Assembly: GCA_021234155.1 (NCBI GenBank)
Contig: JAJEKV010000002.1
Location: 8,100,811 to 8,164,810 of the forward strand
Source: Isoetes taiwanensis
Lineage: Eukaryota > Streptophyta > Lycopodiopsida > Isoetales > Isoetaceae
DNA length: 64,000 nt
Reading direction: 5' to 3'
Shown here: in pieces, positions 1-13,800 of the stretch
Position numbering within the stretch: position 1 is the stretch's first letter
Layout: every line of letters starts with the position of its first letter
Translations under genes and position numbers: made by a program
Notes under the pieces: model-generated
Seen by the model: only the letters and a program-made list of their open reading frames with translations
Told to the model about the DNA's origin: nothing
The model's database searches: none

Positions 1-811
1 AGCATCAAAATTGATGCCATTCTGCCATAGGAAGTCGATGGAGTCATCGGAATAGTCATCCACATCCAGATCAAATTGGAAGTTAAATTCCCAGGTAATG
101 GGCCAAGATTTACCGTGATCATCAAAGAAGGTGAGACCCAGTTGGATGATTTTGAGCATGTTAACATTTTCTCGCAAGGTAGGATAATGCAGGAGAGGCC
201 CTTGCTCATGTGGCTAGGAGGTAGCACGACAACTCCTGGGAATTCAATGTCAACTGCAATGTTAGGGTAGTGCTTGTAAATGCTAGAGACGTAACTCAAT
301 TCCTGATCCAAATTTGTAGCCCATACTGATCTGATATTAGGTGCTCGAATGCTCTTGACACTTCCTAAGGGGAAGCCATGACAAAAAAAAGTTAATGATT
401 TTAGAAGCGGCAGAAAAAAGCGCTAAGAAGTTAATGATTTTAGAAGCCGATGAGGCACCTGGAGTTAAATATCTAAGATAAATGCATGAGGCACCTGAGT
501 TAAATATCTGCATTTCTCATTTTTGTTAACAAAAAGGTAAATTTCAACCTTTTTGTAGATGAAATATGCATTTTGCCTTTTCTGGGTTGCGAGGGGCAGA
601 GGTCCGGGTCCGGGGCAGAGGTCCGGGTTGGTAGTGCGAGGGTAGAGGTCCGGCGCCAAAGGCGAGGAAGCCTTGAATCTGTTTCATCGCTTGCTTAACG
701 CCTTGGACATCCTTGATGCAGTTTGCCTTGATCTGGAGTTTTTTGCATTCTACGCTTGCTCGTAAGTGTTGAAAGCTCCAGAAGCAAAAAAGAGTGAGAT
801 TTTGGATCTTC
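1..811. other. Intergenic segment with a short GC-rich direct repeat
   Basis: No convincing gene is seen. Around 594-655 a short GC-rich motif (GCAGAGGTCCGGGT and close variants) recurs three times in otherwise AT-rich DNA. The 660-790 stretch, read on the minus strand, could be a further frameshifted part of the neighbouring coiled-coil ORF, but there is no sustained reading frame. A short duplicated phrase (AGTTAATGATTTTAGAAG) occurs at about 390-445. Confidence 0.4.
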
Positions 812-1743
812 TTAAACCGCCAAATGGACATGCCCTTTCTCCAGTTCTGCAGCTTTAACCTCCGATTTACCAGCTTTTTCAACAGAGGCGCGAAGATTTG
901 CTTCCAACACGGACAGCTCGCCCTTAGTCTTTGCTAATTTGGTACGTATATCTGCTTCTTTACTCTGGGTTGTATCATATTTTGTTTTTAACTCTGCAAT
1001 TTGAGCTTCCAAGTAAGAAACGTTGCTTTTAGCTTGGGCCAACTCTGCCTCCGTTGTATCAGATTTATCGGAGGCTCCTTTTAGGAACTGTTCAAGCTGA
1101 GAGATCTTTTCTGTGTGCTCCTCTAACTCTTTTTTAAGCTCGCACAATTTACTTTCTACTGTCTCAGCTTTTAGAGAGGATACTTTCAGCAGTTCTTCAA
1201 GCTTAGAGATCTTTTGTTCAGCTGCTGCAAGGGAACCGAGTTGCATTTCCGACTGGCCTGTTGCTTTTGAGAGTTGGGTTTCTAAGTCTGTCACTTTGCT
1301 CTCTGTTGTATTAGCTTTTCCAACAATGGCTTGAAGTGAGTTTTCTAGCTCCACAACCTTATTTTTCAAAGTGGACACACATTCTTTCTCTTGGGCTAGT
1401 TTCGCCTCAAACTCTGTTACCATAGCGACCCTAAGCTTTGTGGCTGACACATGAAGTTCTGTTTCTAACTGCTTTCGGCTTTAGATAATTTATCCCCTAC
1501 CTCATTTACTAAGCCCTCTGCTGTTTCAATTTTAGTGCCTGAAGCCGTAATCTTTGCTTGCAGCTCACATATGGTATTACTAGATTCACTGAGTTTGGTT
1601 TCTAATTCACTCAGCACATGCTCTGCTGTACTTGTTTTTGCAATATGTTCTTCCAGCTTAGAAGCTTTGGTACTAAAGGACATCATTGCTCCATTCTTAC
1701 CTATTCCGCTACAGCACGATTCTTGCATACAATACCTGAGCAA
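812..1743 (-). pseudogene. Coiled-coil protein ORF, frameshifted
   Basis: Two minus-strand ORFs, 1743-1465 (92 codons) and 1450-812 (212 codons), read as one continuous heptad-rich protein. The first ends in LSKAES and a stop. One base over, the sequence reads QLETELHVSATKL and continues into the second ORF, so a single-base indel near 1470 breaks the frame. The product is almost entirely predicted coiled coil: rich in K, E, L, A and S, with recurring ~40-residue blocks containing TTESK / ETVESK / DTTEAE and LE-L spacing. Such sequences resemble golgin- or myosin-tail-like plant proteins, but I cannot name the family. No globular domain is visible. The upstream end is undefined; an exon junction near 1710 is possible. 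It could be a pseudogene or a gene fragment, or the break could be a sequence error. Confidence 0.5.
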
Positions 1744-1943
1744 TCTGGTAGCTTTTGAAGCACCTGAGAAAAGAGGTAAGAAAAGAGGATAGAGAAGATA
1801 TCCTGCAAAAAGCTTCCTAAGAGCCTTACTATCATGAACATGTCTTTCATTTTTATCACACTTGCTCCAACCATCTTTGGACTGGACCAGACTGATGTTA
1901 CAAAGGATCGTAATCTCCTTTTTTCAGGCAAACACACTATATG

Positions 1944-3035
1944 TGGAGGGATATCTCAGGAATAACGTTAGTGGAGCACCCATGAAATATGTAGCCAGAT
2001 AAGAATGACATTATACATCAGATCAATCGCAAAAATATTGCTTGTGTCTAAAATTTGATCTATTTTCGCAGGCCTCCGACATGATATAAAATTTGTGTAT
2101 GACTGATGGGCTATACAAGGTGCAATTTAATTGGAAACAAGAGAGGAATGCCATATTTTAAGGTTTGAATTATGCTTGCAAGGAGTTTTATTGCCACGAG
2201 CATGGCATCTAGGTATGGTTAACATCCAGTTCGGTTTGTTATTACATTTAGTCCAACACCCTGATTGAATGTCACATCTCTGACCTTCGACCTCCTGGAA
2301 TGTAATCTGCTTTTGCACGTGCAGATATATATATACAAACATGAGAGGTATGGATACAATATTGGGAGGCATATGACATTAGAAGAAATCTAGGTAAGGC
2401 CACATTCAATTGCGTAGCTTAGTGGATATATTCTATCTAAGTCTCTATTAAATCATTGTTTGTCAGTAAATGAGGCTCGTTGGTGGTTTCTTGCCCTTTG
2501 CATAGGAAGAGAGATAAAATGGGACGAAGAAGTGAAGCCATTGTGCAAGTGACATACAGGATTACACCAATATTGGCACATAGGATTGCCCTGAATTGAT
2601 TGGTGTCCCATTTGAATGTCGGAAGTTCTATTCATCAGATTATTAGCTTACCAGAATAATAAGAAAGTAAAATTATTACACCATTTGTAGAATTATCTGA
2701 AAATGGTTGTGCGTTTGATGCATTGGCTATAGGCCATCATTGCTCTTGAAAACAAAGATACTAACAACATATGTCCTTCATGTGGAAGCTTGGAAGAGAC
2801 TTTTGCTATATTCACCAAGATATCAAATACTTAATTTCCTAGCATATAATAATAGCAGCATTTGTCAGATTAATAGTTACTTCAGGTTGGATATGTCAAC
2901 TGCATATAAGAAGACAAACTTTATTATTGTATTTAAGTTCCAGCATTAAATTCAATGTGGCTTCAGAAACCTAAAAGGTGCTAACAGCTTTTTTCTGGAT
3001 TGAATCAAAACTTTATAATTGTATCCAAGATTAGG
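1944..3035. other. Unassigned AT-rich intergenic DNA
   Basis: Open frames here are short (the longest about 80 codons) and have no recognisable domain. I see no tRNA, transposon end or promoter that I can support. Confidence 0.4.
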
Positions 3036-6000
3036 GTTTGAATTATGGAATTGTGGAGCTTTTTTAACATATGCTTCGGAGTTTTTTACTGTTGCTTCTA
3101 TGTAGTTGTATGAATTTGCATATATCACTATTCTTGTACTATCCGGTTTTCACAGCTTTTGTTGAAGTCTTCAACATCTTTGTTGAGAAAGTATAGTCCT
3201 CTGCTTTTAACCACATTGTTACGTAGCAGATTTATGGGGAGGCATCTCGGGGCTATGAGAGAAGCGAAACAAATTTTCTATCCCCTATATTAATATCGCT
3301 TTGCATTATCGGACCAGCTAAATTGTTTAGCATCCGTACTTCAACATTGATATATCTCGGGCAATAATTACCTTGATTTGATCTTGATAGTTGGATTAGA
3401 GCCTACCTAAACCATTCGGATGTGTACATCAATTGTATAAAAAAGAACCATCATTTTTTGAATCGGCAAGAAAGACCCACATTCTCGATAATAATAGCAA
3501 ACTCTAGGGAGGTTTGTGCAGATTTTGGCAATGTGGGAACATTTTTACGATGGCAAAATTCCTATTAGGTCGATGAACCATCAAATTTGGATGAGCCGAC
3601 AACCGAGGCCACCAAGATGTTAATCTCAATCGACCATTTCATTTGTTTTGGCGAGAAATGGGTTAGTACTAGAATGTGGAAAGCAAGCACATGTGGTTCA
3701 AAAACCATTGTCACGCGGTGGCATATCTATGCTTCATAGATGTTAGCTCCCCAAGACTATATTCCAATTAGCTCTAAAAATCAACATCTAGAGCCAATAT
3801 ATCAATTAGCGCTATTATCATTCCTTACGTATGAGTATAAATCATTATGATAATGACATTAAACCTATTATAATGGCTTTTTGCATTGGGGATTTGGTTC
3901 TAGCACCTAACTGAATCCCTCCTCAAACAACCTACGCCTCTAATGTATCTCATGACATTATATTGGTATTGATACGTGGTTGGAGAGGCATCAATGGGTA
4001 GTCCAACTGCAACCCATTGATGCTTAGCATCTTGTTTGGATAAAAAGGCGATATTTTGTGTTTCGAGCCTAGCATCTTGTTTGGATAAAAGGCGGATATT
4101 TTTGTGTTTCGGGCCTAAATTTGGGTGATTCCAACCATATATTTGTTATTGTCTAACAGAGCTAGGAGTCAAGCATCAAGGGGCTTTGCTGGGCAACGTG
4201 AGCTTGGAAGCAAAAGTAGAGGCACTGCATTAAAGTTTGTCCTTCTCTTCTTTACCATCAAGTAGGCAACCATTTTTTTATTTTATAAAGATATGATCAA
4301 AACATTCACTCTTGTGATTGAGGCGTTTCTTCCAATATGCACCTTCTTTGAAGAATAAAAAGCACGTCACGAGAAATTAGGAGAACATTATTTGCTAATC
4401 GACCGGACCCGTAATGGAAATTGTTTCTTCGGGAGCAATAAAATAGGTTTTAGACTTTCTTTTTTAAATCGGGCTTTTTGCTCTAAATATGATGAATGAA
4501 TGTACACGAAGGATTATAACAAAGGAAGCATGAACAAGATTATCCTATATCTCAAACGCTTTATCACGAGGAAGGCTTTTGAAGGTGGATGCAAACTATA
4601 AGAATGTCTAGACTACAAGAAAGGAGGATAATGTCTACCTTAATCAACACCACAAGGTGCTCTTCTTTGCTCAATGATCGGATAATATGCAAGTGCCCTA
4701 CCCAAGTTCCCCGTTATATCTTGAAACCTTGACTTGAATACTACAATGTTTATATTTGATAGTTTAATATTGTTTCTTTTGATCACTTTTATTCTCACTT
4801 TAGATGTTAATTTGTGGTTTTACATCTTGATGAATGAAGTATTAATGGCTTTTAAGAATGGTTCAAATATGCAATTTTTTGGCATGTCATATGATATGAT
4901 GTTAGTGGCTTTACAAAGATAACATAAGGGATTTTTCCATCACAATTTTATGTTTTTAGCACCAACACCACAAGCTGCTCTTCTTTGCTCCAACGATCGG
5001 ATAATATGCGTGTGCCCTAAGGGCTAACATTTATTCGATTGTTATCACTTTTCGTCAGTTGCCTGTGAACCCCAAGCTCCAAATGCGCTTTATGAAGCGT
5101 AATGGGGTTAATGGTGCCTAAGTGCCACTAACCCAGAGATCAAATACACTGACCGCGACCTTGTTCGAATGATATATTTTTCTCCTAAGGGAGATGTTAT
5201 CGCGAATCTCACCTGAACATGAATTTTGATGTGTTCTCTTATGCAACATGGAGGATAATACTTGAAAAGCCTTACATCCTACTTAGGTACATATTTTGGA
5301 AACAAAGGATGAAGTTGAAGTGGATCGTACTAAAATGCATTGAGAAATGTCGACGCAGATCCTTATAAGCTTGGGCTATGCAAGAGTTCACATTTGAGGA
5401 CTTCCTTGCTAGTTTTTTCCTCGTGATTTTTGTATGCCGTACTCTTCTTCGAATCTTAATGCAAACCGTGGGAATAGATTTTTGTGGAGGAACTCTTCCC
5501 TCGAAGACCAATCTCAATTGGGTCTTTTTTCATCTTTTCCGCTTCTTTTTGTTGCTAAATTCTTGTGCGTAAACTATTTATGGAGTCTCTAATATAAATC
5601 CTTTTTTGTGTGCAGCATTGATACACGCCGAGATCAATATGTTTGTGATTATGGTGTGAATACTTATATACTAACCTAACCGCTAGATTTAAATATATTA
5701 CATACTTGGACTGTTTTCTGATATAGTTCTGATGTTTTTCAGATTGGTGACAAGTGAAATTCATCACCGTGCCAACTCTTTTTTCAACTTGGAATTTCTT
5801 TTTGGGCAGCCTATGGGGGTGACAATGCATTGTTCTTTGCTCTCGGGAGTTCCAAAAGGTGTACTTTAGGGAAGTTCGATATGTGTACTTTACCTTACAC
5901 GTTAGATCGCCCGGCATTATGATAAGACATTTGTGGGTGTAATTCGGATTGTTCAACAAGGGTCAATCATTAACTTTTTGGCGATTGAATTCCCTCGGGG

Positions 6001-7150
6001 TTTGAAGCTTCTAATAAGCAGAATCCGCGACATGTAGGTCAATCATCGTTAGTTCTTCTATATACAAGTCACAGGCATTATTATGATATTCTTTAACCCA
6101 AGATGCATTTTGTGGGTGTAATTCACATGGATTGTTCAACAAGGCTGGTGCCAACTCTTTTTTCAACTTTGGAATTTCTTTTTTTGGGCAGCCTATGGGA
6201 GTGACAATGCATATTCAACTGTCTCGGGATCCAATTTAGGAGTTCGGTATGTACCTTTACACACAGTAAAGACAACAATTAGTGATCCACAGTAAGATAG
6301 CGAGAGGTCAATCATCGCGATTGAATTCCCTGAGGTTTTTGAAGCTTCTAATAAGCAGAATCCGACATGGAATTGGTTTCTTCCTATATAAGCCCTAGGC
6401 ATTATGATATTCTTTAACCCAAGATGCATTTTGTGGGTGTAATTCACATGGATTGCGGCTGGAGCCCATTATGTCTTATTAGAAACTAGCATCTGAAAAA
6501 ATATTATTGTCTCTGAAAAGATGGTTGTATTATATCTTGCACATGAGATGCAATTTTGATGATGTGCTCCAAAGAGGTATACGCAGTCTATACTCTTTGA
6601 CTAAATTTAATTAAATGCTTTCTTTACAAGCATCTTTGTGAATATATACTTTGCATTATACGAAGGCATTCCATGGTTTAAAAGATTATGTCATTTTCTG
6701 CTGTGGGTCGGTTACTCGGTTCACTTAACATTCAAATTTCACTATGTAGTGCATTCCATGTACATCATGGGAAAACCTCCTAAGTTGAGTTCCTTTTACG
6801 CATGTTGCTTGCTGCGAAAAGAGGTACTTTATATCCTTTTTTTAACACATACGTATTTTTCAAAAACCAGAGAGAGCCAGCCTATTATAGGAATTGGAAT
6901 CATATTTTGCAGAGAATGTATGTATATCACGGTGATGAATTAGATGGTGCATAACTACACTGGGATGCGAATTTTGCACATTGGACTATGGATAACTATG
7001 CTCAGTTCTTTGTTTTCTAATGTTCCCACTTAAAAATATTGGCATAATGTAGTATTAATGTTGTTAAATCCTCTTTAAACCATCTTGACATTACGCAAAA
7101 CCATGGATCGAATATTTGGCATTGCTCTTCGGAGATATGAACCATTAAAA
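3036..7150. repeat. Long degenerate repeat, copy A
   Basis: First of three copies of an AT-rich ~4 kb repeat. The shared part starts at GTTTGAATT (3036, matching 10860 in copy B) and runs to the GGCATTGCTCTTC block at 7119-7133. Many long words are shared with copies B and C in the same order, for example ATATGTTTGTGATTATGG at 5637 (A) and 13830 (B). No long ORF and no recognisable protein domain were found. Copy A also holds a local ~380-bp duplication: the block beginning GGTGCCAACTCTTTTTTCAA occurs near 5769 and again near 6149. A ~50-bp tandem duplication (TAGCATCTTGTTTGGATAAA) lies at about 4024-4120. Confidence 0.75.
4024..4125. repeat. Tandem duplication of about 50 bp
   Basis: The phrase TAGCATCTTGTTTGGATAAA followed by a GATATTTTGTGTTTCG-like run occurs twice in tandem inside copy A. 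Copy B has it once (near 12126-12176), so the duplication arose in copy A, or one unit was lost from B. Confidence 0.7.
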
Positions 7151-10100
7151 AGCGATTTAATTAATTAAGAGAATTTGAATTTTAGTTTTAGCATGAAGCG
7201 GTTCTTGGGTGTCTATAAAACACATAAATGGATTTCTTGTGGAGTAAAAGTTAGCGTTTTTCATTTGCTTTTTGAACACAACGGTATCGATTTGGACATG
7301 TATAAGGCTATCCCAAGCTCGCCGGAACAAGAAGCGGTCCACGGAAGAGTAAGAAAACACTGTTGGGGATAAGCCACGGCCGAAGATTTGAAGGCTGCCT
7401 AGGCCAAATGGATGTAATATTACAATTAAGTTCAGCTCTTCACATGGATAAAAAAATTGAAAGTGATAATGAGGATCGCGGTGGCGAACATTGTGATTTA
7501 ATAGGTGTGAAGGAATGTTTAGACAAAATAAGCGGGAAATAGTAAACTCAAAGCATATTTATAATTTTGTAGTTTATCAAACATTTCAATGTACATTTTT
7601 CTTTACTTCATGGTGAGGTAAATCCATGCGAGGTTTAAAATCGGTACAACCATAAAGGCTTCAGCGGCTATCTAGCTACATGTTCTGTCCCCTTTGGAGA
7701 AAACATCTTACGGCCATCTGGGTACCTTTCATTTTATGGGGTTTTCTCTCTGAGACATGGCTGCGCAGGTTTGGACATGTGGATCAGGAATCTCGCCGAT
7801 TAATGCATTATCCATGGGGGTCCCATGCGCATGCGCCACTCGCCGGCCACATGTCGATACTCGGGTGCGCCGGGAAAGTTTGGTTTTCGCACAGCTGGAA
7901 CTACGGTATAGCAGCTGGCTGATGGCTCACCCTCTTGTCCGCGGGGTCCTGCGACCATACCACCTCACGTGACCGAAATTAGGCCACTTTGTCCAAAAAG
8001 CATGTAGGCATCAATTTTCATTTTTGAGCTGTTTTGAAACGCCGGGCTCCAGTATGATGAAATACCTTTCACCGGTAGCCTCCGGTCGCGCGAACCGCCA
8101 TTACTTTCGTAGCGCCCTTATCCATTGATCCGAGATTTGAATGATGTTGAATATATATCATTGGGTGGGCAGCCATTTAAATTGATGGCATGAGGATCGT
8201 GGGGCTCGCGCCTTATCCTCGTCATCTGTCTCCCAGCCATGCGTTTTGGGAAGCTTAGCCTCAAGAAGCCTCGAAATGCGACACCGCATTTTGCGGCTTT
8301 GAAAGCAATACTCTTCTTTTCCTGCGGTAAAACCACGGCGAGTGCACGCAGAAGAATCAGAACTTACAACCATCCTTAAGGCGCGGCTTGTCAACGGGGC
8401 CGGTAGGCATATGATGTCTTCGGCACTTCATCCGTGCACTTCCATTCAGAGCAAACGTACACAGGTTTACAGTAAAATATATTCTACCCGTTTCTTATTC
8501 CATTTCTCGTTCGATACTTGGCGACGTGTTGCCAAGGAAACGTCTTCGCTGGCTGATGCGGCGCGCAATCAAAAGCAAGCTCGGCTGGGCGTTACTAAGT
8601 TACTTGCAGGGTAGCCGTTAATGCACATATAGATGTGATAATCGCGATACTTTACTTTTCTTGTTCACCCATCCCAGCTTTCATCATATGCCTAAATATA
8701 GGACAGCACTTCGAGATACAAAATTTTTATATTTTATCTGAAAGCTGTCCCGGCAAATTAGCGAGGCCTTTATTAGAATGACAAGGTGATAAATATTACG
8801 CGGTTATCATCTTTGGATATTCTTAATGAAGGAGTTTACCCTTATTTTTTCTTGCGATCACAATCTGAAGAATCCTCTAAAGTCTATAGGCTTACCACTG
8901 GCATTGCATTCTCGGTGCTTGGGTAGAGGTGGGAATCCCCTTCCTTTTGCATTAAAACGTACTGACATTTTCTTCTCCTTGATCTTTATAGCTCTTGAGG
9001 TTTAAGTGATCTAATGGGGTTCTAAAATGCAGCGGGCAAATTACTGCTGCCCCACAACATGCTCCTTGTGTGTAATTTGCTTTCCGCATTACTACATGTC
9101 AGAATCAGAATATAGCATCGGAATCCCGGTATGATGTCGGGAAATTGACAACTCCTCCCAAAATGTATGGCAAATCTTTACAGGCTGACGTGGATCGCGT
9201 GTGACCAAAATCTCTTTTCGCGCTTGAGTCAGGCTTCTATCAATGGCTGGCGGCGAATTAAACTGCCATGATATAAAATTTTTGTAGCGTATATACTTCC
9301 TTCCAAAATCTCATGCGGAAAACCTCTGCATTAGACATGCCTCGAGGTATCTTAGCAGGTTTTGTTGAAAGTCCTTGGGAAGCGCCGGAAAATGCCATAT
9401 AAATACAAATCTTCTTGTTGACCCATCTGGCCTTTCATTAGCATTTACGAACACACATCACTCCATAAGGAAACCAATTCTTCACCGTCCTTTAAGCTCC
9501 TTCTACTTCCAGCGTTTGTGGTAGCTATCTAAAGTGGAAGTCCTAAAACAAGTGGATTACCCAGGAAATGCGGCGTGTCTTTAAGGCAAGAATATAAAAT
9601 ACCTTCCATCGCGAGGTGGTGGCGGTACCGATGGGACCTTAGGGAGGACAAGCCTGCGGCGCATGTTGACTCAAAGCGTTGAAGCTTCTCAACAATGGCT
9701 CTCCTATATCACGGTGTTAGCGATGACTTCATTACCTTTGAATGCTCAACTCAATATATTCTCTATCATCAAGTTTCAGTTAAAGCACTCTTGTTTCTTC
9801 TATACTCCTACGTGGAAGCTTGCTTAAACTCCATCTAGCATTCGTTCTCCAACAATACAACATAGCGGTTGGCTGCACATATCTTGTGGTTACCGAGATA
9901 TTATCCATTTGCTTGCCCACTTCAAGTATCCCCTCGTACTCCATGTGATCTTTTTCACGAAATAATGTGCACTTGTAAGTTAAACGACCACAAACCCGGA
10001 AATCATGAACAACAATCACTGGCGGTAATGGGTGAAGGGGACAACGTGAGGGTGTGAGCACCTCCGTGGGATCGTCTTGAAACTCTTCACGAGGAATGCA

Positions 10101-10859
10101 CTTGCGTGAGTGGATTTGAGCGCGTCCGATGCGTGAGGTTAATTTTGGTTATGTCGAATATTGAAACCTTCATAAAACCAGTTCACACCAAGCGGGTAGA
10201 ACCGTTTGAATTGTTCAAGCTTAAATGCGGTTTACATTACGCGATTCGTTCTTCGCCGGGATTGAATTTGAGGTCGCGTCGGCGGTTAAGGAAGCAATAG
10301 AAATGCAGCCTCATCTTGGGCGATCACAGCACACTGAGGCGGAAGGGGGTGTTGGAAGAAGAAGATTTACTGCTCACTCGAAGTATTGGGGTACTTGAGA
10401 GTTTGATTCGAACTTTGGGATGGTAGAATCTTTAGGCGCGATGCGGGGAGCACAAATAGCGAGAGGTTGGCGGGATCTATAACTTGTGAATGTAGTTGGA
10501 AGGCGGTGAAGCTTGAGGCTCCAGCGGAGAGGGCTACAGGTTAGGAGGCCTACTGCTATAGATCTGAGCTTCACAGCATGTTTTCTTACTTTGAGGAGCT
10601 ATAACCAATTACATTGTGCATTCTGAAGGCATCTTCTCATCTCGTTTAGCTTTCGATTATGCAATGCTAGGTGGTTTTCTTATACGCACCGCAAACGCCA
10701 CTGCACTTCAGCAGAAGCCGGACAATATATCCCTATTGCGGTTATTCAGGAGAGCGAGGAGATTGATGCAAATTTTAGAGTACTGACCATATCCTTTTGA
10801 GGCCGGGTGGTATTCTTTCGATTAGGCCAGGCTGTACATTTTAATTTCGGTGGTAAACT
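7151..10859. other. Unassigned spacer between repeat copies A and B
   Basis: This 3.7 kb has no counterpart in copies B or C. It alternates AT-rich and GC-richer patches (7680-8640 is markedly GC-richer). Short ORFs at 7680-7922 (+), 8342-8614 (+) and 9780-10061 (-) have no recognisable domain, no codon pattern I would trust, and overlap other open frames. I call no gene here. Confidence 0.4.
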
Positions 10860-13800
10860 GTTTGAATTTTGGAATTATTGGAGCTTTTTTAACATATGTA
10901 GGAGTTTTTTCTTCTTTGCTTCTATGTAGTTGTGCTGGTGCATATACCACTATTCTTCATACGTACTATCACGGGTTTCGCGGCTTTGTTTGAAGTCTTC
11001 AACAGCGCTCTTTTGTTGAGAAAGTATAGTCCTGTTTATACGGTATTCGTGTCAGTTATGAGGTATGGAGGCATCTGAGAGTGGCTGAGGAGGTGAACAA
11101 ATTATTTAAAACCCCTATATTATGTATAAACTTGCGTGCTCAGGACCAGCTAAATTGTTTTAGCATAAATACTTACGACATTGATATATCTCAGGGCAAT
11201 AATTACCTTGATTTGATCTTGATAGTTGGATAGAGCCTACCTAAACCATTCAAATCATTACATCAATTGTATAAAAAGAACCATGATTTTCTACCATGAT
11301 TTTTTAGTTCAGCAAGAAAGACCTCTAGGGAGCAAACTCTAGGGAGGTTTGATAGGTCACAGCAGTAATGGGAACGATATACCGTGGCAAAATTCATAAA
11401 ATTTGGATGAACCATCAAATTTGGATGGCCATGGCCACCGGGATATCTCAATGGAAGCCATTTTCAAACTTTGTTTAGGCTAGAAATGGGTATGTTTATG
11501 CGAATGCGAAATTAATAAATTCTTAGTACTAGAGGTATGAAAAGCAAGCACATATAGTTGGAAAAACCATTGCGCAATAGCATATCTATGCCTTCATAGA
11601 TGTTAGCCCCTTGCACTATATTCAAATTAGCTCTAAATCAGCATCTAGAGCCAATATATCAATTAATTTGCTATTATCATTCACTTATATGAGTAGAAAT
11701 CTCTTTAGAGTGGCTGTTTATTCGCAGGGCAAGCAAAGGGGGACTAACCCCCTTAACTTAAACTTAGTACCTCACCCGAAGAGCGCACCAGCGGTTACGT
11801 ACTCGGCTCAGTCGTTTGTGCGAACCGGCATACGTCCATGCACCTGAAGCGGTCGTTCATTGCGGGCTGACATAAGCCCATACCTAGTATCATTCCGGCT
11901 GGATTATGCGGCATCAGAGGCTAAATCTTGGGCTCGAGAGATACATCGAGCTTGAATCAATGGCGGGGATTTCTTGCAGTTAAGAAACTGCGGTTAAAAG
12001 CGACATTAACGGTTCTAGCACCTAGCGGATCCTCAAACAACCTACAATCCATGTATCTCATGACATTATATTGGTATTGACATGTGGTTGGAGAGGCATC
12101 AATGGAGTATTCAGCGAGGCCGACCCGTGATGGTTAGCATCTTGTTTGGATAAGCGGATATTTTGTGTTTAGAGCCTAAGCGTTTAAATTGATTCAAGCG
12201 GATATTTACATTATTCTCTAATAATAGATTCACAAGGGGTACGCCTTGTGCACTTGCTGCATCTTTGTGAGCTTAAAACAAGAATCTTGTTATTAAAGTT
12301 TGTCCTTCTCTTCTTTACCATCCAGTAGGCAGCATTTTTTATTTTATAAAGATATGATCAAAACATTCAGCTGTGATTGAGCGTTGCTTTCTTACTTAAT
12401 ATGCACCTTCCTTGAAGAATAAACATTCGATGCAATTAGGAGAGCATTATCTCTTGGTATTTGTGGTTCATTATGATGGAAATTGTTTCTTCGGGGCAGT
12501 AGAAACTAGGTTTTTAGACTTTTTTTAAATTGAGCTCGCTCAGAAATATGATGAATGAAGATACTTTGGAAGGATTATAACAAATGAAGCATGAACAAGA
12601 TTATCCTATATCTCGAAGCGTTTTATCACGAGGGAAGGAAACTGCGAAGAGGCTGATGCAAACTACAAGAATGTCTAGATTACAAAGAAGGAAGATAAAG
12701 CCTGCAGCAATCAACTACTACAAGGTGCTCTTCTTTTGCTCAATGATGCCGGATAATATGCAAGTGCCACATTATTAAAGTACGACATTTATTTGATTAC
12801 ATTTATAACTTTCTGCCGGGTTGCCTCTGTGAACCTAAGCTCACGAGAATGGAAACTGTTGTTGTGCGGTATGAACAAGATTACATCTATATCTTGAAAC
12901 CTTGATTTCCGAATACTACAATGTTTATATTTAATAGTTTAATATTTGTTCCTTTTGATCACTTTTTAATTCTCACTTTAGGATGTTAATATGTGGTTTT
13001 ACATCGATGGTTAGTATTAATGGCTTTTTAAGAATGGTTCAAATGTGCAATTTTCGACATGTCATATGATATTAGTGGCTTTCACAAAGATAACATAAAA
13101 AGAGTTTTTCCATCCCAATTTTATGTTTTTACTTCCAGCGCCATAAAATTTTGCTCTTCTTTTTTGCTCCAGCGATAGAGATAATATCACGGTGCCCTAT
13201 TGACAAAAGCGGCTGATATTTATTCAGATTACATTATTACTTTCTTGTTAGGCTGCCTTTTTGTGAACCCTAAGCTCCAAATGCAGCTTTATGAGCGAGA
13301 ATTGGGTTATGATACCTAAATGCCTACTGCTTGAGAGATCAAATACCACTGGACCACTGACCCGCCCATTGCAGGTTGTATATTTTTCTCCCTAGGGAGA
13401 TGTTATCACCCGAATCTCACGGGGAACATGAATTTGATGTGTTTTACTATATGCACCATGGAGGGATATCTTGAGAAGAGCGCCCACATCCATTTTGGAA
13501 ACAAGGATGAAGAGTGGGCTATTAATACTAAATAAAATTAAGAAATTAGTAGGCGAGATCCTTATAAGATTGGGCTATCACGAGTTCACATTTGAGGACT
13601 TCCTTGGAATAGTTTTTTCACGTATTTTTGTATCCCACATACTCGCTGCTGAATCTTAATGCAAGTGGGAATAAGTTTTGTGGAGGAACTCACGGAAGAC
13701 CAATCTCCATGAAGGTCTTTTAAAGATCTTTTTCGATTCTTTTTGTTGCTAAATTCTTTGTCGTAAACTATTTATGGGGTCTTTGTTGTGTGTGTAGCAT

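Noticed and set aside
7680-8614. GC-rich stretch suspected to be foreign (bacterial) DNA
   Set aside because: No recognisable bacterial protein or operon layout; open frames are short and inconsistent.
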